This document shows, piece by piece, positions 39,255 to 48,733 of a stretch of 64,000 nucleotides of DNA. Position numbers and translations under genes: made by a program. Source of the DNA: Chryseomonas sp014190935 (lineage in GTDB: Bacteria > Pseudomonadota > Gammaproteobacteria > Pseudomonadales > Pseudomonadaceae); NCBI RefSeq assembly GCF_014190935.1, contig NZ_JACHVV010000005.1, forward strand, positions 62,001 to 126,000. The letters run 5' to 3'. The notes under the pieces were generated by a model. The model was given only the letters and a program-made list of their open reading frames with translations. It did no database searches and was not told the origin of the DNA. Position 1 is the stretch's first letter. Each line of letters opens with the position of its first letter.

Positions 39255-41444
39255 CTACCCCGACACCAGCCCCTTCACCCGCTGCGCCAGGGCCTCCACC
39301 GCGAAGGGCTTGGTCAGAATCGCCATGCCCGGTTCCAGGTGGCCGTCGCTGAGCAGCGAGGTTTCGGCGAAGCCGGTGATGAACAGCACCTTGAGCGCCG
39401 GGCGCTGGACGCGGGCGGCGTCGGCCAGCTGGCGGCCGTTCATGCCGCCGGGCAGGCCGACGTCGGTGACCAGCAGATCGATGCGGGCATCGGAGTGCAG
39501 CACTTCCAGGCCGCCGGCGCCATCGGCGGCCTCGATGATGACGTAGCCCAGTTCGCGCAGCAGATCGGTCACCAGCATGCGCACCGTGGGTTCGTCGTCG
39601 ACCACCAGCACCGTGGCATGGGCGCCTTCCAGCAGACCGGGCTGGCCCTCTGCCAGGGGCAGGCCGCATGGGCGTTCTACCGGTCGCAGGGGCAGGTACA
39701 GGCAGACGGTGGTGCCTTCGCCTGGCTGCGAGCGCAGCCGCAGCTGGCCGCCGGACTGGCGGGCGAAGCCGTAGATCATCGACAGCCCAAGGCCGGTGCC
39801 CTGCCCCATGGGCTTGGTGGTGAAGAAGGGCTCGAAGGCCTTGGCGGCGACCTCCGGCGTCATGCCGCTGCCGGTGTCGGTCACGCTCAGGTGCAGATAG
39901 CGTCCAGGTGCCAGTTCGAAGTCGCGAATATCCGCTTCGCCGAGGGTGCGATGACTGGCGGCGATGAGGATGCGCCCGCCGTTGGGCATGGCATCGCGGG
40001 CGTTGATGCACAGATTGAGCAGGGCGTTCTCCAGCTGGGACTGGTCCACCAGCAGCGGCTGGTCGTCCGGCAGGCTGGTGAATTGCACCTGGATGGCCGG
40101 CCCCACGGTGCGCTGCACCAGGTCGAGCATGCCGCCCACCAGCTGGTTGACCACCGTGGCCTCGGGGGCCAGGGTCTGGCGGCGGGCGAAAGCCAGCAGC
40201 CGGTGGGTCAGGGCCGCGGCGCGCTTGGCGCTGCCCTGGGCGGCCGTCAGGTATTTTTCCAGTTCGGTGAAGCGCCCCTGGCCGATGCGCAGGCTCATGA
40301 GGTCGAGGCTGCCGGAGATCCCCGCGAGCAGGTTGTTGAAATCATGGGCCAGGCCGCCGGTGAGCTGGCCGACCGCTTCCATCTTCTGCGACTGGCGCAG
40401 GGCCTCTTCCGAGCGGCGCAATTCTTCGGTGCGCTCTTCGACGCGCTGCTCGAGGGTGGCGGTGAGGTCGCGCAACTCCGCCAGGGCGCGGTCGCGCTCG
40501 TCGGCCAGGGCCCGGCGGCCGTCCACGTCCAGCAGCACGCCGGGAAAGCGCAGCGGGGTGCCGTCCGGCGCCAGTTCGACGTGGCCGTTGGCCTCTAGCC
40601 AGTAGTAGCGGCCGTCACTGCGGCGGACCCGGTACTGGTGGGCATAGCGGCCACCGCGGCCGATGACGTCGGCGATGGCCGCGGCCAGGCCGGCCTGGTC
40701 GTCCGGGTGGACGGTGGCCACCACCTGCGCCAGGCTCAGGCCATCGCGGCCCAGTGCCGGATCGAGACCGAAATTGAGTGCGAAGGCCTCGTCGACGGTG
40801 AATCTGTCGGTGGGCAGATCCCAGTACCAGGTGCCGATGATGGCGCCGGCGGCGAGGGCCAGTTGCACGCGCTCGGCGGCGGCCAGCACGCTGCTCTCCG
40901 CGGCGCGCGCGCTGTCGCGCTCGTCGATGCGTGCCGAGAGTTCCTGTTCGAGGGTCAGGTTGTGCCGCCGCAGGGCGGCTTCGGCCACATCGCGCTGATG
41001 GTGGGCCTGGACGCCGGCGGTGGTCTCGGTGGTGATGTTGAGCATGCCGACGATGGCCTCGCCGTCACGCAGCGGGCTGTAGGAAAAGCTCCAGTAGGTG
41101 TCCTCGGGATAGCCGTTGCGAGTCATCACGAAGTGCTTGTCGACGAAGTGCAGCGCCTCGCCGGACAGCGTCCGCGCGATCAGCGGCGCGATCTCGTCCC
41201 ACAACTCCGCCCAGACCTCATCGATCGGCTGCCCCAGGGCGGCAGGATGGCGGGCGCCGAGAAAGGGGGCGTAGGCCTGGTTGTAGATCAGCGTCTGCTC
41301 GGCGCCCCAGGTGGCGCACATGGCGAAGGGAGACGCCATCAGCAGATCGTAGGTGGTCCGGAGGGCCACGGGCCAGCTGGCGCGCGCGCCCAGTGGCGTG
41401 GTTTCCCAGGCGAAACTTTCGAGATAGGACAAGGGACGACTCAC
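39255..41444 (-). CDS. Hybrid sensor histidine kinase (PAS-PAS-HisKA-HATPase-REC)
   Basis: The 729-residue soluble protein has an N-terminal PAS-like domain (about 1-145, with the WETTPLG motif), a second PAS with PAC (about 190-310) and a coiled coil. HisKA has GGLAHDFNNLL at His367. HATPase_c ends in GTGLGLSMIYG, and a C-terminal receiver domain has LLVTDVGLPGG and ILTKPF. Such kinases often feed light, redox or small-molecule signals to a stand-alone partner; the ligand is unknown. The start is GTG 41444. It is divergent from the CycA-type permease. Confidence 0.9.
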   Translation of the reverse strand: MSRPLSYLESFAWETTPLGARASWPVALRTTYDLLMASPFAMCATWGAEQTLIYNQAYAPFLGARHPAALGQPIDEVWAELWDEIAPLIARTLSGEALHFVDKHFVMTRNGYPEDTYWSFSYSPLRDGEAIVGMLNITTETTAGVQAHHQRDVAEAALRRHNLTLEQELSARIDERDSARAAESSVLAAAERVQLALAAGAIIGTWYWDLPTDRFTVDEAFALNFGLDPALGRDGLSLAQVVATVHPDDQAGLAAAIADVIGRGGRYAHQYRVRRSDGRYYWLEANGHVELAPDGTPLRFPGVLLDVDGRRALADERDRALAELRDLTATLEQRVEERTEELRRSEEALRQSQKMEAVGQLTGGLAHDFNNLLAGISGSLDLMSLRIGQGRFTELEKYLTAAQGSAKRAAALTHRLLAFARRQTLAPEATVVNQLVGGMLDLVQRTVGPAIQVQFTSLPDDQPLLVDQSQLENALLNLCINARDAMPNGGRILIAASHRTLGEADIRDFELAPGRYLHLSVTDTGSGMTPEVAAKAFEPFFTTKPMGQGTGLGLSMIYGFARQSGGQLRLRSQPGEGTTVCLYLPLRPVERPCGLPLAEGQPGLLEGAHATVLVVDDEPTVRMLVTDLLRELGYVIIEAADGAGGLEVLHSDARIDLLVTDVGLPGGMNGRQLADAARVQRPALKVLFITGFAETSLLSDGHLEPGMAILTKPFAVEALAQRVKGLVSG

Positions 41445-41677
41445 TGGCAGAGGCGCTGAGGGATCTCGTGGCCGTCCGGGTCCGCTGCGGGCGCCCGGAT
41501 GGCCATGATAGGCAGGTACGAGCCTCCCTGCCAGAGCTCCAGGTGACCGACGGCGCCGCCGTGCCCGTCAGTGGCGGGCCGGCCCTGCGGCATGCTGTCC
41601 CGGTGAAACGACTGGCATGCCCGCCGTGCATCTCTTACCGTGTGGCCCCCGCTGTCGCTGTCAGGTATCCGCTCGTC

Positions 41678-43060
41678 ATGTCCGCGTCTTCTACCCCGCC
41701 CGAGGGGCTGCAACGCAGCCTGTCCAATCGCCATCTGCAACTGATCGCCATCGGCGGCGCCATAGGCACCGGTCTGTTCATGGGGTCGGGCAAGACCATC
41801 GCCCTGGCTGGGCCCTCGATCCTGCTGGTCTATCTGATCATCGGCAGCGCCCTGTTCTTTGTCATGCGCGCGCTGGGCGAACTGCTGCTCTCGGACCTGG
41901 AGTACAAGTCCTTCATCGACTTCTGCACCGATCTGCTCGGGCCCTGGGCCGGCTTCTTCTGCGGCTGGACCTACTGGTTCTGCTGGATTGTCACCGCCAT
42001 CGCCGATGTCATCGCCATCGCCGCCTATGCCCAGTTCTGGCTGCCCGGCCTCGCGCCCTGGATCCCGGCGCTGCTCTGCGTGCTGCTCCTGCTGGGGCTC
42101 AACCTGGTCACGGTGCGGCTGTTCGGCGAACTGGAATTCTGGTTCGCGCTGATCAAGATCGTCGCCATCTGCGCCCTGATCGTCACCGGCTTCGGCCTGG
42201 TGCTCTGGGGCTTCCGGTCGCCTTCGGGCAACGTCGCCAGCCTGGCCAATCTGTGGAACGACGGCGGCGTCTTTCCCATGGGCCTGGGCGGTTTCTTCGC
42301 CGGTTTCCAGATCGCCGTCTTCGCCTTCGTCGGCATCGAGCTGGTGGGCACCACCGCCGCCGAGACGGCCGATCCCCGGCGCAACCTGCCGCGGGCGATC
42401 AACTCCATTCCGGTGCGCATCCTAGTGTTCTATGTGCTGGCGCTGGTGGTGATCATGGCGGTGACGCCCTGGCGCCAGGTGGTGCCGGACAAGAGTCCCT
42501 TCGTCGAACTCTTCGTGCTGGCCGGCGTGCCCATGGCCGCCAGCCTGATCAATTTCGTGGTGCTGACCTCGGCCACCTCCTCGGCGAACAGCGGCATCTT
42601 CTCCACCAGCCGGATGCTCTATGGCCTGGCCCGCGAAGGCCACGCGCCGCGCGGTCTCACCCGCCTCTCGCGGGCGGCGGTGCCGGCGCGCGGGCTGGTG
42701 CTGTCCTGCCTGTGCCTGCTGCTGGGCACCGTGCTGATCTACCTGATCCCCAACCTGGTCACCGCCTTCACCCTGGTCACTACCCTGGCCGCGGTGCTGT
42801 TCATGTTCGTCTGGTCGCTGATCCTGCTGGCCTGGCTGGCGTACCGCCGCAACCGTCCGGAGCGCCACGCCGCCTCGGCCTTTCGCCTGCCCGGCGGGCG
42901 CTGGGTGTGCTACGGGGTGCTGGCCTTCTTCGCCGCGGTGCTGGTGCTGCTGACCCTGCAGGACGATACCCGCCAGGCGCTGCTGGCCAGTCCGCTGTGG
43001 TTCCTGCTGCTGGGCGTTGGCTACTGGTGGCGCGGGCGGCGGGCGGCACGCGCCGGCTAG
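41678..43060 (+). CDS. cycA: CycA-type D-serine/D-alanine/glycine permease
   Basis: The 460-residue APC-family transporter has 12 spans and long stretches nearly identical to E. coli CycA, such as HLQLIAIGGAIGTGLFMGS, GWTYWFCW and FFAGFQIAVFAFVGIELVG. It imports D-serine, D-alanine and glycine with protons. ATG 41678 is chosen; the in-frame stretch upstream is Arg-rich and unlike the family. It lies some 5 kb from the D-amino-acid cluster and may supply it, but no shared promoter is seen. Confidence 0.93.
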   Translation: MSASSTPPEGLQRSLSNRHLQLIAIGGAIGTGLFMGSGKTIALAGPSILLVYLIIGSALFFVMRALGELLLSDLEYKSFIDFCTDLLGPWAGFFCGWTYWFCWIVTAIADVIAIAAYAQFWLPGLAPWIPALLCVLLLLGLNLVTVRLFGELEFWFALIKIVAICALIVTGFGLVLWGFRSPSGNVASLANLWNDGGVFPMGLGGFFAGFQIAVFAFVGIELVGTTAAETADPRRNLPRAINSIPVRILVFYVLALVVIMAVTPWRQVVPDKSPFVELFVLAGVPMAASLINFVVLTSATSSANSGIFSTSRMLYGLAREGHAPRGLTRLSRAAVPARGLVLSCLCLLLGTVLIYLIPNLVTAFTLVTTLAAVLFMFVWSLILLAWLAYRRNRPERHAASAFRLPGGRWVCYGVLAFFAAVLVLLTLQDDTRQALLASPLWFLLLGVGYWWRGRRAARAG

Positions 43061-43075
43061 ACGGACGCTGATCGC

Positions 43076-44347
43076 TCAGCCCAGCGTCCAGAGTTCATCG
43101 AGCCGGGTGGTGTAGCGCGGACTGAGCAGGTCGCGGCGCATCTGCCAGGCGGGATCGCGCGGAATCCGCGCCGGTCTCAGGGTTTCGCGACCGAACCGGC
43201 CGTTGATGGCGTCCAGGGTCGCCATCAGGCGGGCTGCGGCCGGATCCGGAGCGGCAGCGAAGAGATCCGCCGCCACCTCGCTTCGGCCGCAGAGATCGAG
43301 CAGCAGCACCTCGGCCTTGGCATAGCCGAAGCCGTCGCGAAAGATCTCGCGTAGGCCCGCCTGGGCCTGGTCGTTGAGCACGCGGGTATCGTCGCTGGGC
43401 ACCGGCAGGTTGAGCAGGGCGGCATTGGCGTAGCGGCCCTCGTCGGCACCGTGCATGCCGGTCTGGATGCTGACCCTCAGGGTGCGACAGAGCGAACCCT
43501 GGGCGCGCAGCTTTTCCGCAGCGCGGGCGGTGTAGCTGGCCACCGCCTCGGCCAGGGCGCCGAACTGGTACTGGCGGTGACCGAACATGCGACTGCTGCA
43601 GATGGTCTGCCGCGGCGCTTCCAGTTCCTCCAGGCTCAGGCAGGCCAGTCCGCGCAATTCCCGCGCGGTCTTTTCCAGCACCACGCTGTAGCGCTGGCGC
43701 AGCGACCAGGCATCCTGCCCGGCCAGTTCCCAGGCGTTGCTGACACCCTCCCCGCGCAGGCGCGCGGCCAGGCGCCGGCCGACGCCCCAGACGTCTTCGA
43801 TGGGCGAATGCCTGAGCACCCAGTCGTGCACCGCCGGGTCGCGCAGGTCCAGCACCCCGCCGGTGCGCTCCGGCCAGCGCTTGGCGGCGGCGTTGGCCAG
43901 CTTGGCCAGGGTCTTGGTGCCGGCGATGCCGACGCTGACCGGAATGCCCGTCCACTTCTGCACCCGCGCCTGCAGGCGGTGGCCGAGGGCGTCCAGGGGT
44001 TCCGGCAGGCCGGTCAGATCGGCGAACACCTCGTCGATGCTGTAGCGCTCCAGGCGCGGCACCAGGGTCGCCAGGGTGCGCATCACCCGGTCGCTGAGAT
44101 CGCCATAGAGGGCGTAGTTGGAACTGAAGGCCTCGACCTCGCCGCGCCGGGCCAGTTCGCGCACCTGGAACCAGGGCGCGGCCATGGCGATGCCCAGGCG
44201 CTTGGCCTCGGGCGAGCGGGCGATCACGCAGCCGTCGTTGTTCGACAGCACCACCACCGGTCGCTGCGCGAGATCGGGGCGGAAGACCCGTTCGCAACTG
44301 CAATAGAAGGCGTTGCAGTCGATCAGCGCCAGCACCGCTTCAGGCAT
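43076..44347 (-). CDS. umuC: Y-family DNA polymerase V subunit UmuC
   Basis: The 423-residue protein has ALIDCNAFYCSCERVF (first catalytic Asp), NNDGCVIARS, SIDEVFADLTG (catalytic Asp-Glu pair), the GVGRR helix-hairpin-helix and the C-terminal UmuC extension. With UmuD' it performs error-prone lesion bypass in the SOS response. Its ATG lies inside the last codons of umuD (8-base overlap), so translation is coupled. Confidence 0.96.
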   Translation of the reverse strand: MPEAVLALIDCNAFYCSCERVFRPDLAQRPVVVLSNNDGCVIARSPEAKRLGIAMAAPWFQVRELARRGEVEAFSSNYALYGDLSDRVMRTLATLVPRLERYSIDEVFADLTGLPEPLDALGHRLQARVQKWTGIPVSVGIAGTKTLAKLANAAAKRWPERTGGVLDLRDPAVHDWVLRHSPIEDVWGVGRRLAARLRGEGVSNAWELAGQDAWSLRQRYSVVLEKTARELRGLACLSLEELEAPRQTICSSRMFGHRQYQFGALAEAVASYTARAAEKLRAQGSLCRTLRVSIQTGMHGADEGRYANAALLNLPVPSDDTRVLNDQAQAGLREIFRDGFGYAKAEVLLLDLCGRSEVAADLFAAAPDPAAARLMATLDAINGRFGRETLRPARIPRDPAWQMRRDLLSPRYTTRLDELWTLG

Positions 44348-44771
44348 GGCCGAAGCGCCTCAGGCTGTGGGTGGCCACACCCCAGACCTCGAAGTCGTCG
44401 CGCTCGCCGATGACCAGCGGCGCATAGGCGGGATTTTCCGCCAGCAGCACGAAGTGGGCGCCGCGCCGACCGAGGCGCTTGAGGGTGGGCTCGCGATCGC
44501 GTACCGCCACCACGATGTCGCCGACCCGTGCCGGCCGGGCGCGATCGACGATCACCAGATCGCCGGCGAAGATGCCGGCGCCGGTCATGCTGTCGCCACT
44601 GACCTGGATGACATAGGTGTGGGGCGCGCGCAGGTCGACCAGTTCGTCCAGCGAGACCTGGCGCTCCAGATGATCCTGGGCCGGCGACGGGAAGCCGCAC
44701 GGCAGGCGAAAATCATAGAGCGGCAGCCGGATCTCGGACGACTCCAGGCAACCCAGGACGGTAACGGACAT
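44340..44771 (-). CDS. umuD: SOS mutagenesis protein UmuD
   Basis: The 143-residue protein has the self-cleavage pair Cys25-Gly26 (PCGFPSPA), catalytic Ser61 (SGDSMTGAGI) and Lys98 (TLKRL). RecA-stimulated cleavage yields UmuD', the partner of UmuC. ATG 44771 follows AGGAG. A perfect LexA box lies just upstream. Confidence 0.96.
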   Translation of the reverse strand: MSVTVLGCLESSEIRLPLYDFRLPCGFPSPAQDHLERQVSLDELVDLRAPHTYVIQVSGDSMTGAGIFAGDLVIVDRARPARVGDIVVAVRDREPTLKRLGRRGAHFVLLAENPAYAPLVIGERDDFEVWGVATHSLRRFGHA

Positions 44772-44793
44772 GACAAGGCGCTCCTGCGGATAA

Positions 44794-44809
44794 CTGTCTA
44801 TTTATACAG
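44794..44809 (-). promoter_or_regulatory. LexA (SOS) box of umuDC
   Basis: CTGTCTATTTATACAG matches the LexA consensus CTGT-N8-ACAG perfectly, with an A/T-rich core. It ends 22 bases upstream of the umuD start codon, so LexA should repress the operon. Confidence 0.93.
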
Positions 44810-44867
44810 TTATCCGCAACCGCCAGGTTGTAAAGTCCGACCTGAGCCGCACCGATGAGTGGCGTGA

Positions 44868-46886
44868 TCAGGCGCTGAGGCGGAAGCGCGAGACGATGCC
44901 GCGCAGGTCCTGGGAGAGACCGGCAAGGCGTTCGGCGGTGCCGGCATCGGACTCGATGCCGCTCAGGACCTGCAGGGTGCTGGCGCGGATACCGGTGGTG
45001 TTGCGGTTGATGTCTTCGGAGACCGCGGCCTGCTGTTCCGCGGCGCTGGCGATCTGCACGTTGACGTCGACGATGCGCTCCACGGCGGCGCCGATGCTGC
45101 TCAGGCTGACGCTGGCCTGCTCGGCGGCCGCGACGCCGGTCAGGGCATGGCCGCGACTGGCCTGCATCTGCCCGACGGCCTCGCCGGTGGCGGCCTGCAA
45201 CTGCTCGATGATGCGGCGGATTTCCTCGGTGGAGGTCTGGGTGCGCGAGGCCAGGGTGCGGACCTCGTCGGCCACCACGGCGAAGCCGCGGCCCTGCTCG
45301 CCGGCCCGAGCGGCCTCGATGGCGGCGTTGAGCGCCAGCAGGTTGGTCTGTTCGGCGATGGTACGGATCACCGCGATGACCCCGCCGATGGCCTGGCTGT
45401 GGCTTTCCAGGGCCGCGACCTTGGTGGCGCTGAGGTCCACCTCGGCGGCCAGGGCCTCGATGGCCTGTTGCGTCTGCTGCATCACCCGGGCGCCTTCCCG
45501 GGTGGCCTGATCGGCCTGCTGGGCGGCGGCCACGGCGCCTTCGGTGTTGTTGGCGACGTCCGCCACGCTGGCGGTCATCTCGGTGATGGCGGTGGCCACC
45601 TGATCGGTCTCGCCCTGTTGCGTCTGCATGGTCGAACGCGCCTGGCCAATGGAGCCGGCCAGGGATCCCGAGGCCTCGGCCACCGCGTTGGAGGCCTGAT
45701 CGACCTCGCGCAGCGAGCGACCGAAGGCCTCCAGCATCGCGTCCAGGCTACGGCCGATGTCGGCGATCTCGTCACGCCCGCGCAGGGCGGCGCGGCGACT
45801 CAGATCGCCCTGGGCCGCGGCGGCGGTCACTCCGACCAGCTCGGCGATTCCCAGGCGCAGGGCCTGGTAGATACCGGCGAAGGTGTAGATCAGCAGCAGC
45901 AGGGCACCCAGAATCATGCCCACGACCAGATTGCGCAGCGTGGTCGCCTGGGCCAGACGCTCGGCCAGCAACTGGGAGAGCTGGCCCTGCGCCTCGTCCT
46001 GCACCTTGTAGTAGCGGGCGACCACGGCATTGCCCTGGGTACCCAGGGCGCGACCGGAAACCGTACCCTCATTGGTCATGGCGGCCAGCATGCCCTGACG
46101 GAAGTTGGCATAGTCGTCCGCCGCCTGGGCCAGGGAGGCCTTGAGGCGCTGGGCCAGGTCTGGCGCCTGACGCGCCAGGAGTCTGAGGCCCTGCTCCAGC
46201 TCGTCGGACGTCTGCCGCTCCTGATTCACCACAGTACGCGCCAGATTCAGACTGGCCGGATCGAAGCGATTGTTGGCGCTCAGACCAGTGGCCAGCCCGC
46301 GCAGCTGGCCGATCAGGTTGATTTCCCGCGGCAGGCGCAGCGAGCTGATGTCGATGAGAAAGAGACTGGTGTAATCCGAGTCCAGCGCCAGGCCGGAGGT
46401 GGCCGAGACGTAATAGAAGAGATTCAGGGTCTGGATCAGTTGCTCGTTCCAGGCCTCGAACACCTCCAGCGGGGTGCCCGTGGCGCCCTGCATCAGACGC
46501 TCGGCGCCCCGCCGCAGCTGGTTCAGGCGATCCCCGGTTTCCAGCTGGGTGCCGAGTTCGCGATCCAGCCGGCCCAGATCGTCATAGGCCTTGAGCAGGT
46601 TGTCACGGTTGTTCTGCCAATCCTGCTGGGCGGAGGCATCGCCATCCTGGAGCCGCTTGGTCAGGGCGCGTTGCAACATGCTCAGGCGGGCGATGGGGGT
46701 CAGTTGCGTCAGATAGCGCTGACCGTCGATTTCCTGGACCAGGCCGACCCGCTGTTCCTGGATGTCCTGATAGAGGTAGACACTGAGAAAGATCAGGGGC
46801 ACCAGGACGATGGCCGCCAGGCAGGCGAATTTGGCGGGGAATCTCAGGCGATTCATTAGACTTACGACAGGGGTCAGCAGATTCAT
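44868..46886 (-). CDS. Methyl-accepting chemotaxis protein with a large periplasmic domain
   Basis: The 672-residue receptor has TM1 (about 20-40), a periplasmic domain of about 280 residues, TM2 (about 328-350), HAMP (about 351-405) and a signalling domain with the hairpin tip IAEQTNLLALNAAIEAARAGEQGRGFAV kept intact (shown here by its 28-residue conserved core in part). The periplasmic part contains the motif SATSGLALDSDYTS seen in a group of Pseudomonas receptors with long helical ligand-binding domains. The ligand is unknown. No C-terminal CheR-binding pentapeptide is present. Confidence 0.9.
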   Translation of the reverse strand: MNLLTPVVSLMNRLRFPAKFACLAAIVLVPLIFLSVYLYQDIQEQRVGLVQEIDGQRYLTQLTPIARLSMLQRALTKRLQDGDASAQQDWQNNRDNLLKAYDDLGRLDRELGTQLETGDRLNQLRRGAERLMQGATGTPLEVFEAWNEQLIQTLNLFYYVSATSGLALDSDYTSLFLIDISSLRLPREINLIGQLRGLATGLSANNRFDPASLNLARTVVNQERQTSDELEQGLRLLARQAPDLAQRLKASLAQAADDYANFRQGMLAAMTNEGTVSGRALGTQGNAVVARYYKVQDEAQGQLSQLLAERLAQATTLRNLVVGMILGALLLLIYTFAGIYQALRLGIAELVGVTAAAAQGDLSRRAALRGRDEIADIGRSLDAMLEAFGRSLREVDQASNAVAEASGSLAGSIGQARSTMQTQQGETDQVATAITEMTASVADVANNTEGAVAAAQQADQATREGARVMQQTQQAIEALAAEVDLSATKVAALESHSQAIGGVIAVIRTIAEQTNLLALNAAIEAARAGEQGRGFAVVADEVRTLASRTQTSTEEIRRIIEQLQAATGEAVGQMQASRGHALTGVAAAEQASVSLSSIGAAVERIVDVNVQIASAAEQQAAVSEDINRNTTGIRASTLQVLSGIESDAGTAERLAGLSQDLRGIVSRFRLSA

Positions 46887-47061
46887 GGCGAGCTCACGGG
46901 CGGCAGAAGGGGTCACTCGGGCTGTACCGCCCAATTTGTGACGTAATAGACAGAGTTTTCTGTAACAGTTCTCTCGCTATCGGCCTGCCGTCTCGCTTAT
47001 ATGGCCCTTTGCCACCCGGCGGTCGAAAGGTGCTCCCCAACGGTTGTAGGATGGCTCTGGC

Positions 47062-48525
47062 ATGCATGATGTAGTGATTCTCAATGCCCTTGTGCTGGAC
47101 GGCCATGACCGTCCGGGCCGCGTTCTCGACGTGGCCATCGCCGGCGAGCGCATCCAGGCGCTGGGCGATCTGGCCGGGCAACCGGCACGGGAGGTCCGCG
47201 ACGGCAGCGGCCTGGTGCTGGCCCCCGGCTTCATCGATGTCCACACCCACGACGACACCATGGTCATCCGCCGGCCGCAGCAGCTGCCCAAGCTCAGCCA
47301 GGGGGTGACCACGGTGGTGGTGGGCAACTGCGGCATCAGCGCCGCCCCGGTGCGCCTGCGCGGCGAGCCGCCGGATCCGCTGAATCTGCTCGGCCCGGCC
47401 GCGGCCTTCGGCTATCCCACCTTTGCCGCCTACCGCGCGGCGGTGGAGCAGGCCTGCCCCGGCGTCAACGTGGCCGCCCTGGTCGGCCACACGGCGCTGC
47501 GCAGCAACCATCTGGACGATCTCCAGCGTGCCGCTACCCCGGCCGAAATTGCCGCCATGCGTCTCGAATTGCGCGACAGCCTGGCCGCGGGTGCCCTGGG
47601 CCTTTCCAGTGGCCTGGCCTATGCCTCCGCCGCGGCGGCGCCGACCGCGGAGGTAGCGGAGCTGGCCGCCGAGCTAGACGCCGTGGGCGGCCTCTATGCC
47701 ACCCACCTGCGCAGCGAATTCGCCGCGGTGCACGAGGCCCTGGACGAAGCCCTGAACATCGGTCGCCAGGCCCGGGCGCCGGTGGTGGTTTCCCACTTCA
47801 AGTGCGCCGGGGTGGACAACTGGGGGCGCGCCCCGGAATTGCTCGGCGCCCTGGAGCGGGCCGCCCACCGTCAGCCGGTCGGCTGCGACTGCTATCCCTA
47901 TGCGGCCAGCTCCTCCACCCTGGATCTCAAGCAGGTTACCGACCGCCACCGCATCACCATCACCTGGTCCACCCCGCATCCCGACTGCGGCGGCCGCGAC
48001 CTGGCCGCCATCGCCGCCGACTGGGGCCTGGACCTGCAGGAAACCGCTCTCCGCCTGCAACCGGCCGGTGCCGTCTACTACGGCATGAGCGAAGCCGACG
48101 TGCACCTCATCCTCGCCCATCCGCTGAGCATGATCGGCTCCGATGGCCTGCCCGAGGACCCCTTCCCCCATCCACGCCTCTGGGGCGCCTTTCCGCGGGT
48201 GCTCGGTCACTTCAGCCGCGACCTCGGCCTCTTTCCCTTGCACACCGCCGTGCACAAGATGACCGGCCTCTCCGCCGCCCGCTTCGGCTTGGCGGGTCGC
48301 GGCCTGATCGAGCCCGGCGCCCAGGCCGATCTGGTGCTGTTCGACCCCGCCCGCATCCGCGACGTGGCCGACTTCAGCGAGCCGCAACGGCCTGCCGAAG
48401 GCATCGAGGCGGTCTGGGTGAATGGGCACCTGGCCTATGCACCCGGGCAGGCCATTGGCGAGCGTCATGGTCGCTTCCTGCCGCGCGCTGGGGATCTGCG
48501 GTCGACCTTCCCCCATTCCGGTTAA
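47062..48525 (+). CDS. N-acyl-D-amino-acid deacylase (D-aminoacylase)
   Basis: The 487-residue amidohydrolase has the metal motif IDVHTHDD (His61, His63), Cys90 in VGNCGIS that bridges zinc in D-aminoacylases, SHFKCAG and the catalytic Asp in IGSDGLPED. It hydrolyses N-acyl-D-amino acids to free D-amino acids. The genes downstream encode an amino acid importer and a D-amino-acid-type PLP enzyme, which supports this substrate class. There is no signal peptide, so it acts in the cytosol. ATG 47062 follows TAGGATGG. Confidence 0.92.
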   Translation: MHDVVILNALVLDGHDRPGRVLDVAIAGERIQALGDLAGQPAREVRDGSGLVLAPGFIDVHTHDDTMVIRRPQQLPKLSQGVTTVVVGNCGISAAPVRLRGEPPDPLNLLGPAAAFGYPTFAAYRAAVEQACPGVNVAALVGHTALRSNHLDDLQRAATPAEIAAMRLELRDSLAAGALGLSSGLAYASAAAAPTAEVAELAAELDAVGGLYATHLRSEFAAVHEALDEALNIGRQARAPVVVSHFKCAGVDNWGRAPELLGALERAAHRQPVGCDCYPYAASSSTLDLKQVTDRHRITITWSTPHPDCGGRDLAAIAADWGLDLQETALRLQPAGAVYYGMSEADVHLILAHPLSMIGSDGLPEDPFPHPRLWGAFPRVLGHFSRDLGLFPLHTAVHKMTGLSAARFGLAGRGLIEPGAQADLVLFDPARIRDVADFSEPQRPAEGIEAVWVNGHLAYAPGQAIGERHGRFLPRAGDLRSTFPHSG

Positions 48526-48577
48526 GCGCTACCGGGTAACGCCTCTGGCTGGTGCATCCCCGTTACCTTCCGCCACC

Positions 48578-48603
48578 TCCCGGTGCCCCCTGGCGCACCG
48601 GGA
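48578..48603 (+). terminator. GC hairpin after the deacylase gene
   Basis: TCCCGGTGC (48578-48586) and GCACCGGGA (48595-48603) form a 9-bp stem with an 8-base loop. It lies 53 bases after the deacylase stop codon and could end that transcript before the sigma-54-like promoter. It has no T run. Confidence 0.5.
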
Positions 48604-48663
48604 ACCCCTTCCGCTGCCTGTTCCTCACGCCAAGCCCTTGATTTGCAACGTCATGCGAATAGC

Positions 48664-48679
48664 TGGCACAGTCGCTGCA
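48664..48679 (+). promoter_or_regulatory. Candidate sigma-54 promoter of the amino acid transporter operon
   Basis: TGGCACAGTCGCTGCA fits the -24/-12 consensus TGGCAC-N5-TTGCA with one core mismatch and has the required GG-N10-GC spacing. It is 55 bases upstream of the ABC substrate-binding protein gene. RpoN control of amino acid uptake operons is common in Pseudomonas. No complete activator site was identified. Confidence 0.65.
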
Positions 48680-48684
48680 ATCTA

Positions 48685-48720
48685 TTCCGTTGTTACGAAC
48701 ACACTTCCGCTATAACGGAA
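48685..48720 (+). promoter_or_regulatory. Candidate IclR-type operator pair
   Basis: TTCCGCTATAACGGAA (48705-48720) is a TTCCG-N6-CGGAA palindrome. A partial copy, TTCCGTTGTTACGAA (48685-48699), lies about 20 bases upstream, two helical turns away. The pair covers the expected start site of the sigma-54-like promoter and a TATAAC box. The IclR regulator at 52156 is the obvious candidate ligand. Unproven. Confidence 0.5.
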
Positions 48721-48733
48721 AAGGAGACGCGCG

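Noticed and set aside
41393..41677. N-terminal extension of the CycA-type permease
   Set aside because: The 95 upstream residues are Arg-rich, have no match to CycA and overlap the start of the divergent kinase gene.
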